From Nitrospiria bacterium (GTDB lineage Bacteria > Nitrospirota > UBA9217): a stretch of DNA of 64,000 nucleotides. Below are positions 48,473 to 56,357 of the stretch, piece by piece. The notes under the pieces are model-generated. The model was not told the origin of the DNA. It saw only the letters and a list, made by a program, of their open reading frames with translations, and made no database searches. Location of the stretch: NCBI GenBank assembly GCA_919902495.1, contig CAKKRC010000004.1:36564-100563 (forward strand), read 5' to 3'. Numbering within the stretch: the stretch's first letter is position 1; every line of letters starts with the position of its first letter. The translations under genes were made by a program, and so were the position numbers.

Positions 48473-51400
48473 TGCCGAGACCACCTCAAGATCAAAGCGA
48501 TAATCTTAATTACGGAATATACGACGCGCTAATTGACGAAGCTATGCAGGATGCTTTGTTGCGACATCCTGAGTTACGATCAGTCTTGACAAAAATAGAC
48601 CCTGAAGAACAACCCGCTCGTTATGCTGCCTTCATCCAAAAAATCGTTGAGAAAGCTTTAAAACAAGAAACGAACGCAAGTGAACGCCTTAGATTCAGCA
48701 ACCGAATCATTGATCTAGTTTCAAAGGGTTCTGATGCTAAGTATCTTGCTAAACACAAGCTAGCAACTACTGATAAGTCAGTTCTGTCTGAAATCACTCC
48801 GCCAAATTACCACATTCATGGTATTCCTAGACCGCATACATCTATATCGATAAGCAGCTTATTTACAGGATCGCCTAGCGAACCGCAACTCGTACACGAG
48901 TTGCAGGAGGAAATGCGATCCGCTGATGGTGTCGATATTCTGATTTCATTCATCAAGTGGTCTGGTCTGCGGCTTTTAATGTCTTCCTTTGAAGACTTGC
49001 GTGACAGAAATATTCCCGTTCGCCTAATTACTACATCCTATATGGGCGCTTCAGATGCCCCTGCTGTTGAGTGGCTTGCAGGATTGCCGAACGTCAAGGT
49101 TCGGGTCTCATATGATACTGATAGGACCCGCCTTCATGCCAAAGCGTATCATTTTAAACGGATGTCTGGATTTTCAACGGCATATATAGGTTCAGCTAAC
49201 ATGTCACATGCGGCAATTACCAGCGGCCTGGAATGGAATCTCAAAGTAACAGCTCAGGATATGGGTCACATTCTCGAAAAGTTCAGCATTGAGTTTGAGA
49301 CCTACTGGAACAGTCATGAGTTCGTGCCTTTTGATACTACCAATCCAACCCTCTTCCGAATGGCGATTGACCATGCTCGCAATCACCGTACTGATGGCCC
49401 AGCAGTCTTCTTTGATCTTCGTCCGCATCCGTTTCAGGAGCGAATTCTCGAGGCGTTGGAGCGGGAACGCAACGCACACGACCGCTGGCGTAATTTGGTG
49501 ATAGCCGCTACCGGTACCGGTAAGACGGTGGTTGCCGCTTTTGACTTCAAACGCTTCTTCGAGGTGAAGCAGCGACAGGCCCGACTCCTGTTTGTCGCCC
49601 ACCGGCTGGAGATTCTACAGCAGGCACGGGCTACCTTTAGCAATGTTCTCCGAGATCAGAACTTTGGTGAGTTGCTGGTCGGCCAGTTTCAGGCTAATCG
49701 AATGGAGCACTTGTTCTGTTCCGTAGGTATGCTGACGAATCGACGTCTGTGGGAGCAGGTCGGAAGAGACTTTTACGATTACATCGTGGTGGATGAGGCC
49801 CATCACGGGACTGCTGCCAGCTATCGGCCGATATTTGACAACTTTGACCCAAAGATTCTGCTTGGCTTGACAGCTACGCCAGAGCGGATGGACGGTGACA
49901 ATATTGCCGCAGATTTTGGCAACCGTTTTGCCGCAGAGATTCGCCTACCAGAAGCATTAGAGGAAAAGCTTCTTTGTCCTTTCCATTATTTTGGAGTGGC
50001 CGATCCGATCGCCCTCGATGGGGACCAATTCTGGCGCAACGGCAAGTATGATGCAGCCGCGCTTGAAAACGTTTATGTTCTGGACCATGCCCGGGCCACG
50101 CAGCGCGTAGATGCTATCCTCGCTGCACTGACACGCTATGAACCTGATTTGAATGCCATTAAGGGACTCGGTTTCTGCGTCAGCATCAAACATGCTATCT
50201 TTATGGCGGAGAAGTTCACACAACGGGGTATACCCTCCGGCGCCTTTGTCTCCGGTGTCGAAGACGAACGTTGCCAGGAATTGCTGAACGATCTAAAGGT
50301 GGGGCGACTTACCTTTCTCTTTACAGTCGACAAACTAAGCGAAGGCGTTGATGTGCCGGAAGTGAACACGGTCCTTTTCCTCCGCCCCACGGAGAGTCTG
50401 ACTGTCTTTCTTCAGCAGTTAGGCCGGGGTCTACGTCATGCACCGGAGAAGGATTGTCTCACCGTGCTCGACTTTGTAGGTCAGGCCCACCGCCGATACC
50501 GGGTTGATACCAAACTCAAGGCCCTTTTGCCGCGACATCGTTTTTCTATCGATAAGGAGGTTGAGCTTGATTTTCCTCATCTACCGGCCGGTTGTTCCAT
50601 TCAGCTTGACCGCCTCTCTCGGCAGTATGTACTGGAGAACATCAGGGAAAACTTGGGCAGATTGGCCATACAGGTCCCCGACAGGCTCCAGACTTTTACA
50701 AGCGAGACCGGACAGGAACTGACCTTTAGTAACTTCATTCGTTATCACGATTACGAGCCAGAGGTATTGATGGTCAGTGAGACTTGGTCGGGTTGGAAAG
50801 CAAAGGCACAGCTTGGCCCAATTCCCAATGATCCGGATCTGGAGAGACTGAAGAAAACACTTGTACGGGCTGTATTTATAAACGGGCCAAAGGAAGTAAC
50901 CTTATTGCGAGAGGTTCTCGTCAAAGTTGGCCAGGGTGCAATTGACGATGCGCTGAAGATAGCTGGGGATTCTGTTATGTCCTTCTATTATAGGATATGG
51001 GGAGATAGAGGTAGTAATCTCGGGATTACCTCTATTGATGATGCTTTCCGTAGGCTTGCAAAAAATCCGTCAATTCTTGCCGACCTGAATGAAATTCTAG
51101 CTTGGTCATTCGATACGACGGAGGTCAGTGGACAGAGGCCGGAATTGGCCTTTACTTGTCCACTTGAACTACATGCCCATTACGGAATCAAGGAGATTCA
51201 GGCGACCTTTGGCCGCGCGAATCTGGAGACAGCGGGACAAGCCGGCGTGGGTTCCTTTCATTTTCCGGAGTTTAAGACTTACGCTCTGCTTATCACCTTT
51301 CAAAAGACCGAGAAGGAGTTCTCGCCTAGCACCATGTATGCGGATTACCCGATTAGCAGAGAGTTGTTGCACTGGGAATCACAATCGACGACTTCGCAGC

Positions 51401-51624
51401 AGTCCAAAACCGGACAGAATCTGATACACCATCAAGAACGCGGATACACGATTCTGGTTTTTACCCGTGACCAGAAAAGACGGAATAACGTTACTGTGCC
51501 GTTCACCTATCTTGGGCCTGTTGAGCGGATGAGTTACGAGAGTGGGCGGCCGATTAAGATGGTGTGGCGATTAAGGCACCAAATGCCAGTGGAGATGTTT
51601 GAAGATAACCGGAAAGGCGGATAG
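48472..51624 (+). CDS. SauUSI-like type IV restriction enzyme (PLD-helicase-DUF3427)
   Basis: 1050 residues. The N-terminal phospholipase-D nuclease (~130-285) carries one HKD-type motif (RLHAKAYHF...YIGSANMS, His222/Lys224). The SF2 helicase has Walker A AATGTGKT (~345-352), DEAH box VVDEAHHG (441-444), LGLTATPERMDG and motif VI QQLGRGLRHAP. The C-terminal ~350 residues match the DUF3427 arrangement, proposed to read modified bases. SauUSI of Staphylococcus has this order and cuts 5-methyl- or hydroxymethyl-cytosine DNA with ATP. Confidence 0.85.
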   Translation: MPRPPQDQSDNLNYGIYDALIDEAMQDALLRHPELRSVLTKIDPEEQPARYAAFIQKIVEKALKQETNASERLRFSNRIIDLVSKGSDAKYLAKHKLATTDKSVLSEITPPNYHIHGIPRPHTSISISSLFTGSPSEPQLVHELQEEMRSADGVDILISFIKWSGLRLLMSSFEDLRDRNIPVRLITTSYMGASDAPAVEWLAGLPNVKVRVSYDTDRTRLHAKAYHFKRMSGFSTAYIGSANMSHAAITSGLEWNLKVTAQDMGHILEKFSIEFETYWNSHEFVPFDTTNPTLFRMAIDHARNHRTDGPAVFFDLRPHPFQERILEALERERNAHDRWRNLVIAATGTGKTVVAAFDFKRFFEVKQRQARLLFVAHRLEILQQARATFSNVLRDQNFGELLVGQFQANRMEHLFCSVGMLTNRRLWEQVGRDFYDYIVVDEAHHGTAASYRPIFDNFDPKILLGLTATPERMDGDNIAADFGNRFAAEIRLPEALEEKLLCPFHYFGVADPIALDGDQFWRNGKYDAAALENVYVLDHARATQRVDAILAALTRYEPDLNAIKGLGFCVSIKHAIFMAEKFTQRGIPSGAFVSGVEDERCQELLNDLKVGRLTFLFTVDKLSEGVDVPEVNTVLFLRPTESLTVFLQQLGRGLRHAPEKDCLTVLDFVGQAHRRYRVDTKLKALLPRHRFSIDKEVELDFPHLPAGCSIQLDRLSRQYVLENIRENLGRLAIQVPDRLQTFTSETGQELTFSNFIRYHDYEPEVLMVSETWSGWKAKAQLGPIPNDPDLERLKKTLVRAVFINGPKEVTLLREVLVKVGQGAIDDALKIAGDSVMSFYYRIWGDRGSNLGITSIDDAFRRLAKNPSILADLNEILAWSFDTTEVSGQRPELAFTCPLELHAHYGIKEIQATFGRANLETAGQAGVGSFHFPEFKTYALLITFQKTEKEFSPSTMYADYPISRELLHWESQSTTSQQSKTGQNLIHHQERGYTILVFTRDQKRRNNVTVPFTYLGPVERMSYESGRPIKMVWRLRHQMPVEMFEDNRKGG

Positions 51625-51656
51625 GGGCTATATAATTCATTCCGCGATCGCATACT

Positions 51657-51821
51657 ATGAGTATTGCTGAATCTTACAGCTATCGCAAAGAAGTCGACTG
51701 GTCGCTGCTCCATGAGGGGCTGACGATTCCGGTTCGCCTTCAAATCGAATTTAAAAGCCTGCTCAATGACAATGAGCGTGGCGTTGGCAGGCCTGTCACT
51801 CTTCTCGTTCAGACAACTTAG
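51657..51821 (+). pseudogene. Truncated ORF cut by the RAYT element
   Basis: 54 residues (MSIAESYSYRKEVDWSLLHE, GLTIPVRLQIEFKSLLNDNE...) whose TAG stop is created at the junction with the GGGTCAGG terminus. It looks like the N-terminus of a larger protein, likely part of the same defence cluster. No continuation is visible beyond the RAYT. Confidence 0.5.
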
Positions 51822-52746
51822 GGTCAGGTATTGAATGTTTGACTTTCCTTTTAACCTCTGATATTCTTCCTTCGTGACCCGGCCCCTACGAATCGAATAT
51901 GCTGGCGCTGTATATCATGTCACCTCTCGAGGCAACGAGAGAAAGCCTGTCTTCAAGTCCGACCAGGACCGCCTCAATTTTCTGAATACCCTCCACACGT
52001 TAACAAGCGTTACAACTGGATCTGTCACGCCTACTGTCTGATGGACAACCACTATCACCTCCTCATTGAGACGCCGGACGGAAATCTTGCGCTCGGCATG
52101 CGGCAGTTGAACGGCGTGTATACGCAGCTCTTTAACCGACTGCACGGCCGAACCGGTCATCTCTTCCAGGGTCGGTACAAGTCCATCCTCATTCAGAAGG
52201 ACAGCCATTTGCTCGAGGTCTGCCGGTACGTCGTCCTCAATCCGGTCAGAGCAAATATGGTGGAAGTATCCGAGGCGTGGAAGTGGAGCAGCTACCGGGC
52301 CACGGCGGGAAGAGAGGCAGGCCATTCCTGCCTGACAAAAGAATGGGTCCTGGGCCAGTTCAGCAGAAAGCGGACCGTTGCAGAGAAAGAATACCGGAAG
52401 TTCGTCAGCTGGGGCATCGGCAAGTCCATCTGGCACGAGGTGCGGGGGCAGGCGTTGCTGGGCGAGGAATCCTTTGCCGACGGGCTGGTCGATCATCTGA
52501 GGAAGCATAAGGACATCCCCGACATCCCGCGGAGCCAACGGCACGCGGACAGGCCGGGATTGGACAAGATATTCTCTTCGCGCATTCTGCAGGACCGGCA
52601 GAAGCGCGACCGGAAGATCGCCGAGGCCGTTGAGAAATACGGCTATACGCAGCGTGCGATCGCCAGACATCTGGGAATGCATTATTCCTATATCAGCTTG
52701 ATCCTGCGTACGCTCAAGAGTATATAAACATTCAATACCTGACCCT
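51820..52746 (+). mobile_element. REP-associated (Y1) transposase element with inverted termini
   Basis: AGGGTCAGGTATTGAATGTT at 51820-51839 is the exact inverse of AACATTCAATACCTGACCCT at 52727-52746. The enclosed 0.9 kb is a RAYT-type transposase gene. Beyond the right end lie short CTCAGGGGTT repeats (52745-52785). Confidence 0.8.
51874..52727 (+). pseudogene. RAYT/Y1 transposase (frameshifted)
   Basis: The first frame from GTG 51874 reads MTRPLRIEYAGAVYHVTSRG and NERKPVF..., then shifts frame near 51990-52010. The second frame (M at 52041) continues NKRYNWICHAYCLMDNHYHL with the HUH histidines, GHLFQGRYKSIL and RYVVLNPVRANMV (catalytic Tyr). A C-terminal helix-turn-helix (YTQRAIARHLGMHYSYISLI) is present. 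All domains are intact apart from one single-base frame change, so the gene is either recently inactivated or a sequencing error. RAYTs mobilise REP palindromes. Confidence 0.85.
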
Positions 52747-52855
52747 CAGGGGTTTGCTCAGGGGTTCCTGACCCTCAGGGGTTCCCGCGGAATAGGGCAT
52801 AGCGGCATTGCTCATGCGGAGGAGCGGAGAGAAGGTCGTGAAAGTTATGATAACA

Positions 52856-52925
52856 TGAGCGGGAAATCAGTCGGTGACAAAATGTAACCGACTGAAGTTG
52901 GCGGCGGCAAAGAACAGTTCAGGGG
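52856..52925 (+). pseudogene. BRO-gene remnant
   Basis: The frame around 52868-52910 reads GNQSVTKCNRLKLAAAKNSS, which aligns with GSQTVTNCHQLKMTADD of the intact BRO protein just downstream. The DNA also matches closely (GGTGACAAA.TGT.ACC). It is a decayed fragment of a paralogue. Confidence 0.55.
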
Positions 52926-52971
52926 GATTGTGAGGATTTGGATTAACGCGGCAACGCGAAGGGAGAGAACA

Positions 52972-53832
52972 TTGAAGGATAAATCGCTGGCCGTTTTTGA
53001 AAATTACAGCATTCGCAGAATATATGATGAAAAATCCGAAGTCTGGTATTTCTCCGTCGTGGATATCATTCAGGCGTTGATCCAGCAGCCGGATTATCAG
53101 ACGGCACGGAAGTACTGGAACAAGCTGAAGGAACGGCTGAAAAAGGAAGGAAGTCAAACGGTGACAAATTGTCACCAGTTGAAAATGACGGCCGATGACG
53201 GCAAAATGCGTCTTACCGATGTCGCTGATCCTGAAACGCTCTTGCGTCTTATTCAGTCCGTACCCAGTCCCAAGGCGGAACCGATCAAACTCTGGCTGGC
53301 CAAGGTTGGCTATGAACGGATGCAGGACATGGCGGACCCGGCGCGCTCTCTTGACCGGGCGCGGGAATACTGGCAGCAGCATGGAAGAAGCGAAAAGTGG
53401 ATCCAGCAGCGGATGATGGGGCAGGAGACCCGCAACAAGCTGACGGATTACTGGAAAGATCACGACATCAAGAAGGAAGAGGAATACGCCATTCTGACGA
53501 ACATCATTCACCGGGAATGGGCGGACGTGTCCGTAAAAAAACACAAGGCAATGAAGGGGCTGAAGACGCAAAACCTGAGAGACCATATGAGCGAAGCCGA
53601 ATTGATCTTTACCGCCCTTGCCGAGCTATCCACCCGTCAAATAGCGGAGACCATGAAGGCCGCCGGAATGAAAGAAAACAAGGTTGCCGGTAAAACAGGC
53701 GGCGGAATCGCTAAAAAAGCAAGGCGTGAGCTGGAAGCAAGGACGGGTAAAAAAGTCGTTACCGGGGAGAGCTTCCTTCCGCCGGATGCAAGAAAGACAT
53801 TACCCCGGAAAAGTGACAGGAAGAAACAATGA
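52972..53832 (+). CDS. BRO-N domain protein (phage antirepressor-like)
   Basis: 286 residues from a TTG at 52972 with GGGAGA upstream; a GTG at 52930 gives 14 more residues. The BRO-N motif reads SLAVFENYSIRRIYDEKSEVWYFSVVDII, YWNKLKERLKKEGSQTVTNC and LRLIQSIPSP-like LRLIQSVPSPKAEPIKLWLAKVGYERM. A DUF-type helical C-terminal half (YAILTNIIHREWADV...NLRDHMSEAELIFTALAE) follows. Such proteins are common in prophages and next to type I RM genes. The stop overlaps the YgjP fragment (ATGA). Confidence 0.85.
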   Translation: MKDKSLAVFENYSIRRIYDEKSEVWYFSVVDIIQALIQQPDYQTARKYWNKLKERLKKEGSQTVTNCHQLKMTADDGKMRLTDVADPETLLRLIQSVPSPKAEPIKLWLAKVGYERMQDMADPARSLDRAREYWQQHGRSEKWIQQRMMGQETRNKLTDYWKDHDIKKEEEYAILTNIIHREWADVSVKKHKAMKGLKTQNLRDHMSEAELIFTALAELSTRQIAETMKAAGMKENKVAGKTGGGIAKKARRELEARTGKKVVTGESFLPPDARKTLPRKSDRKKQ

Positions 53833-53993
53833 ACGTATCCTATGCAACGCTAAGATCAGCCAGGCGGCGCAAACTGACCATCACGGTTGAACGGGATAGA
53901 AGCGTGGTAGTGCATGCTCCTGAAGGATATTCCGACGATAAGATCCGGAAGGTCGTGGAATTAGAACCGATAGACATAATGGTTGACAGTTGA
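53829..53993 (+). pseudogene. YgjP-type (M48/DUF45) metallohydrolase, N-terminal fragment
   Basis: 54 residues: VSYATLRSARRRKLTITVER, then DRSVVVHAPEGYSDDKIRKVV, the opening strands of YgjP-like proteins. The HExxH catalytic part is missing because the frame runs into the IS110 end at ~53970. Confidence 0.75.
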
Positions 53994-54249
53994 AAATCAA
54001 GTGACCTGCCCCTTGCAACGTGGGTTATACTTGGGAACCGGGTTCCCAAATACAGAGCCACAACCAAGGAGGCAGGTCATGAAACATTCTATCATTTATG
54101 TCGGACTCGATGTACACAAAGATTCTATCGATATCGCCCTAGCCGATGACGGCAGAAACGGGGAGATCAGATTCTACGGCACCATCGGCGGCGATCTGGA
54201 TTCTCTCGACAAGGCGATCCGGAAATTCCGTCGTTCCAGGAGGCGATAG
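53970..54249 (+). mobile_element. Truncated IS110-family element
   Basis: The left-end non-coding stretch contains the inverted GGGAACCCGGTTCCC-like sequence (GGGAACCGGGTTCCC, 54034-54048). It is followed by the transposase start at 54079 (MKHSIIYVGLDVHKDSIDIA...). The frame stops at 54249 at a junction with a GGGTCAGG terminus. The rest of the transposase is gone. Confidence 0.75.
54079..54249 (+). pseudogene. IS110 transposase, N-terminal fragment
   Basis: 56 residues. YVGLDVHKDSIDIALADDG is the RuvC-like DEDD start of IS110 transposases (first catalytic Asp). The RIGHT-side DEDD residues and the Tnp_20 serine domain are absent. AAGGAGG lies upstream. Confidence 0.85.
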
Positions 54250-54273
54250 GGTCAGGTCTTTACTCTTGACATT
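54248..54273. repeat. Transposon-like terminus, copy at the IS110 junction
   Basis: AGGGTCAGGTCTTTACTCTT followed by GACATTT, related to the RAYT left end (AGGGTCAGGTATTGAATGTT). Confidence 0.6.
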
Positions 54274-54330
54274 TGCCTTTCATAACTACTTTTCGGCATT
54301 TCTCCGCTTTATATCGGTCAACCAAGAATA

Positions 54331-54370
54331 TTGACATACCTGCTATGATAGTCTATATTATACCTATCAA
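54331..54370 (+). promoter_or_regulatory. Promoter and operator of the Phd-PIN module
   Basis: TTGACA (54331-54336), 17 bp, TATATT (54354-54359). The -10 lies inside the inverted repeat TGATAG...CTATCA (54347-54370), as expected for Phd/YefM autorepression. Confidence 0.75.
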
Positions 54371-54386
54371 TGCAAGGAGGTTCCTG

Positions 54387-54665
54387 ATGAAAACCGTAAC
54401 TGCGCTCGAGCTGCGCAAAAAACTAGGCAGTGTTCTCAATTCCGTGGCGGAAGGGCATGAAGCGGTGACGATCACGCGGGCGAACAAGCCGCTTGCAGTC
54501 ATCATTTCCGCTGACGAGTATCAAGACAAAGTGCTGAAAGGCGACCGGGGGAGGAAGCTCAAGGAGCTGTCCAGCCGAATGGATGCCTGGAAGAAGGAGC
54601 ACCGGAAAGAGACCAGCCATGTAGACGTCGTAAAGGCCATCCGTGAGGCACGGGAGCGCAGATGA
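54387..54665 (+). CDS. Phd/YefM-family antitoxin
   Basis: 92 residues from an ATG with AAGGAGG 6 nt upstream. The Phd DNA-binding N-terminus reads MKTVTALELRKKLGSVLNSV, then EGHEAVTITRANKPLAVIIS. A charged, probably disordered C-terminal tail would wrap the toxin. It overlaps the PIN gene by 4 bp (ATGA). Confidence 0.93.
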   Translation: MKTVTALELRKKLGSVLNSVAEGHEAVTITRANKPLAVIISADEYQDKVLKGDRGRKLKELSSRMDAWKKEHRKETSHVDVVKAIREARERR

Positions 54666-55066
54666 TCGTCCTGGACGCCTCGGTGGTACTTAAATGGATA
54701 TTCGATGATGAGGATGGTGGAGAACAAGCCGCCAGATTGAAGGACAGTCATGTCGCCGGGCATGAGATCGTAGCGGTGCCGGACCTGCTGTTTTATGAGA
54801 TCGGCAATGTATTGGCAACAAAGACACGACTAACCGAAGCGGCCATCGCAGAGGCATTTTCGCTTCTCTGGGATTTTTCCCTCGAACGGTTTGACCTCGG
54901 ATTGGAAGAATTCCAAGGCGGTCTCGTCTTATCCAGAAAATTCAAAATATCACTCTATGACGCAGCTTATGTTGAGCTCAGCAGGAGGCTCAAATGTCCA
55001 TTCGTGACCGCAGACAGAAAACTGTACGAAAAGGTCAAAAGCATAAAGTCAATCGAGCTTCTGTAA
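54662..55066 (+). CDS. vapC: PIN-domain toxin (VapC-like ribonuclease)
   Basis: 134 residues. The PIN acidic residues are MIVLDASVVLKW (Asp), FYEIGNVLA (Glu), LYDAAYVELS (Asp) and FVTADRKL (Asp), so all four metal ligands are present. Family members cut tRNA or rRNA. It is paired with the coupled Phd-type antitoxin. Confidence 0.94.
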   Translation: MIVLDASVVLKWIFDDEDGGEQAARLKDSHVAGHEIVAVPDLLFYEIGNVLATKTRLTEAAIAEAFSLLWDFSLERFDLGLEEFQGGLVLSRKFKISLYDAAYVELSRRLKCPFVTADRKLYEKVKSIKSIELL

Positions 55067-55227
55067 CAAAGGCATCGGCCTGCACGACTACCATTCTCGG
55101 CTTCTGTCTCCATTGCATGGGTTTACGAAACATGAGGGCGACGCAGACGACGAGGGGAATGGATCGGGCGATTATTATTGCTCATCACTGTGAGGCTTGT
55201 GGCTTGTTTGTGGGAAACGAAACTGCA

Positions 55228-55320
55228 CGGCCGCCTTCCTGGGACGAACTGATCAACAGCCTGGGCAAATTCTCAGCCGACTTCATGACTGAACGTAAAC
55301 AACCGAGGCTGCAGAAGTAA
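55228..55320 (+). pseudogene. VapB-type antitoxin C-terminal remnant
   Basis: The end of an open frame reads PSWDELINSLGKFSADFMTE then RKQPRLQK, the toxin-binding tail typical of AbrB-fold VapB antitoxins. The N-terminal AbrB domain is missing. No matching toxin follows. Confidence 0.5.
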
Positions 55321-55358
55321 GCAACTTGTTCAAGCGCAAAGGAAAGGCATTACCTTCC

Positions 55359-55690
55359 ATGACCTCATCTGCTATCGTTCAAAAGCTCTGGAACTACTGT
55401 AACGTCCTCCGGGACGACGGGATGAGCTACGGCGATTACGTAGAACAGCTTACGTACCTGCTGTTCCTCAAGATGGCCGATGAGCGCACGGAGGCGCCGT
55501 ACAATCAGCCGAGTGCCGTGCCCGCGAAGTACAACCCCGCAGCTGTCCCGAGAAAATGGAACTGCGGGATGTCGTTTCATGAAGTCGCCTTTGGCTTCGT
55601 ATTGATGTGCTCCACTGGCCCACGCTCTTAAAGAAGGACGGCGACGATCTGTTCGACCACTACCGCCAAATCCTCGAAAGCCAGGGCTTA
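55359..55690 (+). pseudogene. hsdM 5' fragment, interrupted by an 80-bp insertion
   Basis: The DNA closely matches the first ~230 bp of the intact hsdM at 57307 (SAIVQKLWNYCNVLRDDGMS, YGDYVEQLTYLLFLKMADER). An 80-bp insert (55536-55615) starting with the hairpin CCCGCAG...CTGCGGG splits it between AAGTACAAC and TGGCCCAC and shifts the frame. Homology resumes to ~55690 and then ends. Confidence 0.85.
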
Positions 55691-55726
55691 TTCTCCCGCA
55701 GCTTCAGAATCAGACACCTCTTGGCC

Positions 55727-55768
55727 GTTACCATACAGTCTGTATAATCGATGCCGTTGTATGGTAAC
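55727..55768. promoter_or_regulatory. GTTACCATACA dyad 1, enclosing a promoter
   Basis: GTTACCATACA (55727-55737) and its exact inverse TGTATGGTAAC (55758-55768) flank 20 bp. That spacer includes TATAAT, 16 bp after TTGGCC (55721). The dyad therefore looks like an operator around a promoter. It lies 106 bp upstream of the 107-residue gene. Confidence 0.8.
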
Positions 55769-55823
55769 CGGGAAGAAGTTCGGCATGGGTACGTTCTGCC
55801 TGGTTTGAAAATGCTTTACACCT

Positions 55824-55834
55824 GTTACCATACA
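55824..55834. promoter_or_regulatory. GTTACCATACA half-site
   Basis: A third exact copy of the 11-mer, followed by ATATAAAATT, 40 bp upstream of the next gene. Confidence 0.65.
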
Positions 55835-55874
55835 ATATAAAATTAGTCGTCCTCAGTAAGGTAACCACTCAAAG

Positions 55875-56198
55875 ATGAAAATCATCAAAGACGTTCTGGA
55901 AGAAGAACTCAGAAAAGCCCTGCTTGTCCAGGAAGGGCATGAGAAGGCCCTGTCCGCACTTCCTCGCGGCGTCCTGGTGAAGAAGCTTGTCAAGGGATAC
56001 CAGTATTATTACCTTATGTCGCGGGAAAAGGGCAGTGTGCGGTTTGAGTACAAGGGCAAACTGCTCGGCAAAGATATCAAATATTATGACACGGTTAGGA
56101 AAGATCGGGCGCGGTATCGGCAGCTGCTCTCGGAAGTGAAGAAGCGCATTGCATTTATCAAGAAAACCCTTCGGGGCAAAGAGTTGCGGGTCGCATAA
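55875..56198 (+). CDS. Conserved small coiled-coil protein (DUF6788-like)
   Basis: 107 residues with heptad-like ends (IIKDVLEEELRKALLVQEGH; LSEVKKRIAFIKKTLRGKEL) around a small beta segment (PRGVLVKKLVKGYQYYYLMS, GSVRFEYKGKLLGKD). The pattern recalls DUF6788-type proteins found beside toxin genes. It is followed by a Fic gene under a near-identical operator. Function is unknown; a DNA-binding or antitoxin role is possible. Confidence 0.65.
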   Translation: MKIIKDVLEEELRKALLVQEGHEKALSALPRGVLVKKLVKGYQYYYLMSREKGSVRFEYKGKLLGKDIKYYDTVRKDRARYRQLLSEVKKRIAFIKKTLRGKELRVA

Positions 56199-56286
56199 GC
56201 AGCATACTGTCGATGAGTCTTCATTTCGTCTTTAGAATATCCGGGATGCTTCTGTCGTGAATACCTGCAATATAACTTCCTTGGCC

Positions 56287-56328
56287 GTTACCATACATGG
56301 TTATCAATTTAGCGCATTGTATGGTAAC
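56287..56328. promoter_or_regulatory. GTTACCATACA dyad 2, upstream of fic
   Basis: The same arms with identical spacing as dyad 1: GTTACCATACA (56287-56297) and TGTATGGTAAC (56318-56328). The flanks also match (CTTGGCC before, CGGGAAG after), while the 20-bp centre differs. It ends 29 bp before the fic start. Confidence 0.8.
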
Positions 56329-56357
56329 CGGGAAGGTGTCTCGATCTGTGATGAGAA

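Noticed and set aside
54994..55228. N-terminal part of the 108-residue frame after the PIN gene
   Set aside because: Overlaps vapC and shows no family resemblance; only the last ~30 residues look like a VapB tail.
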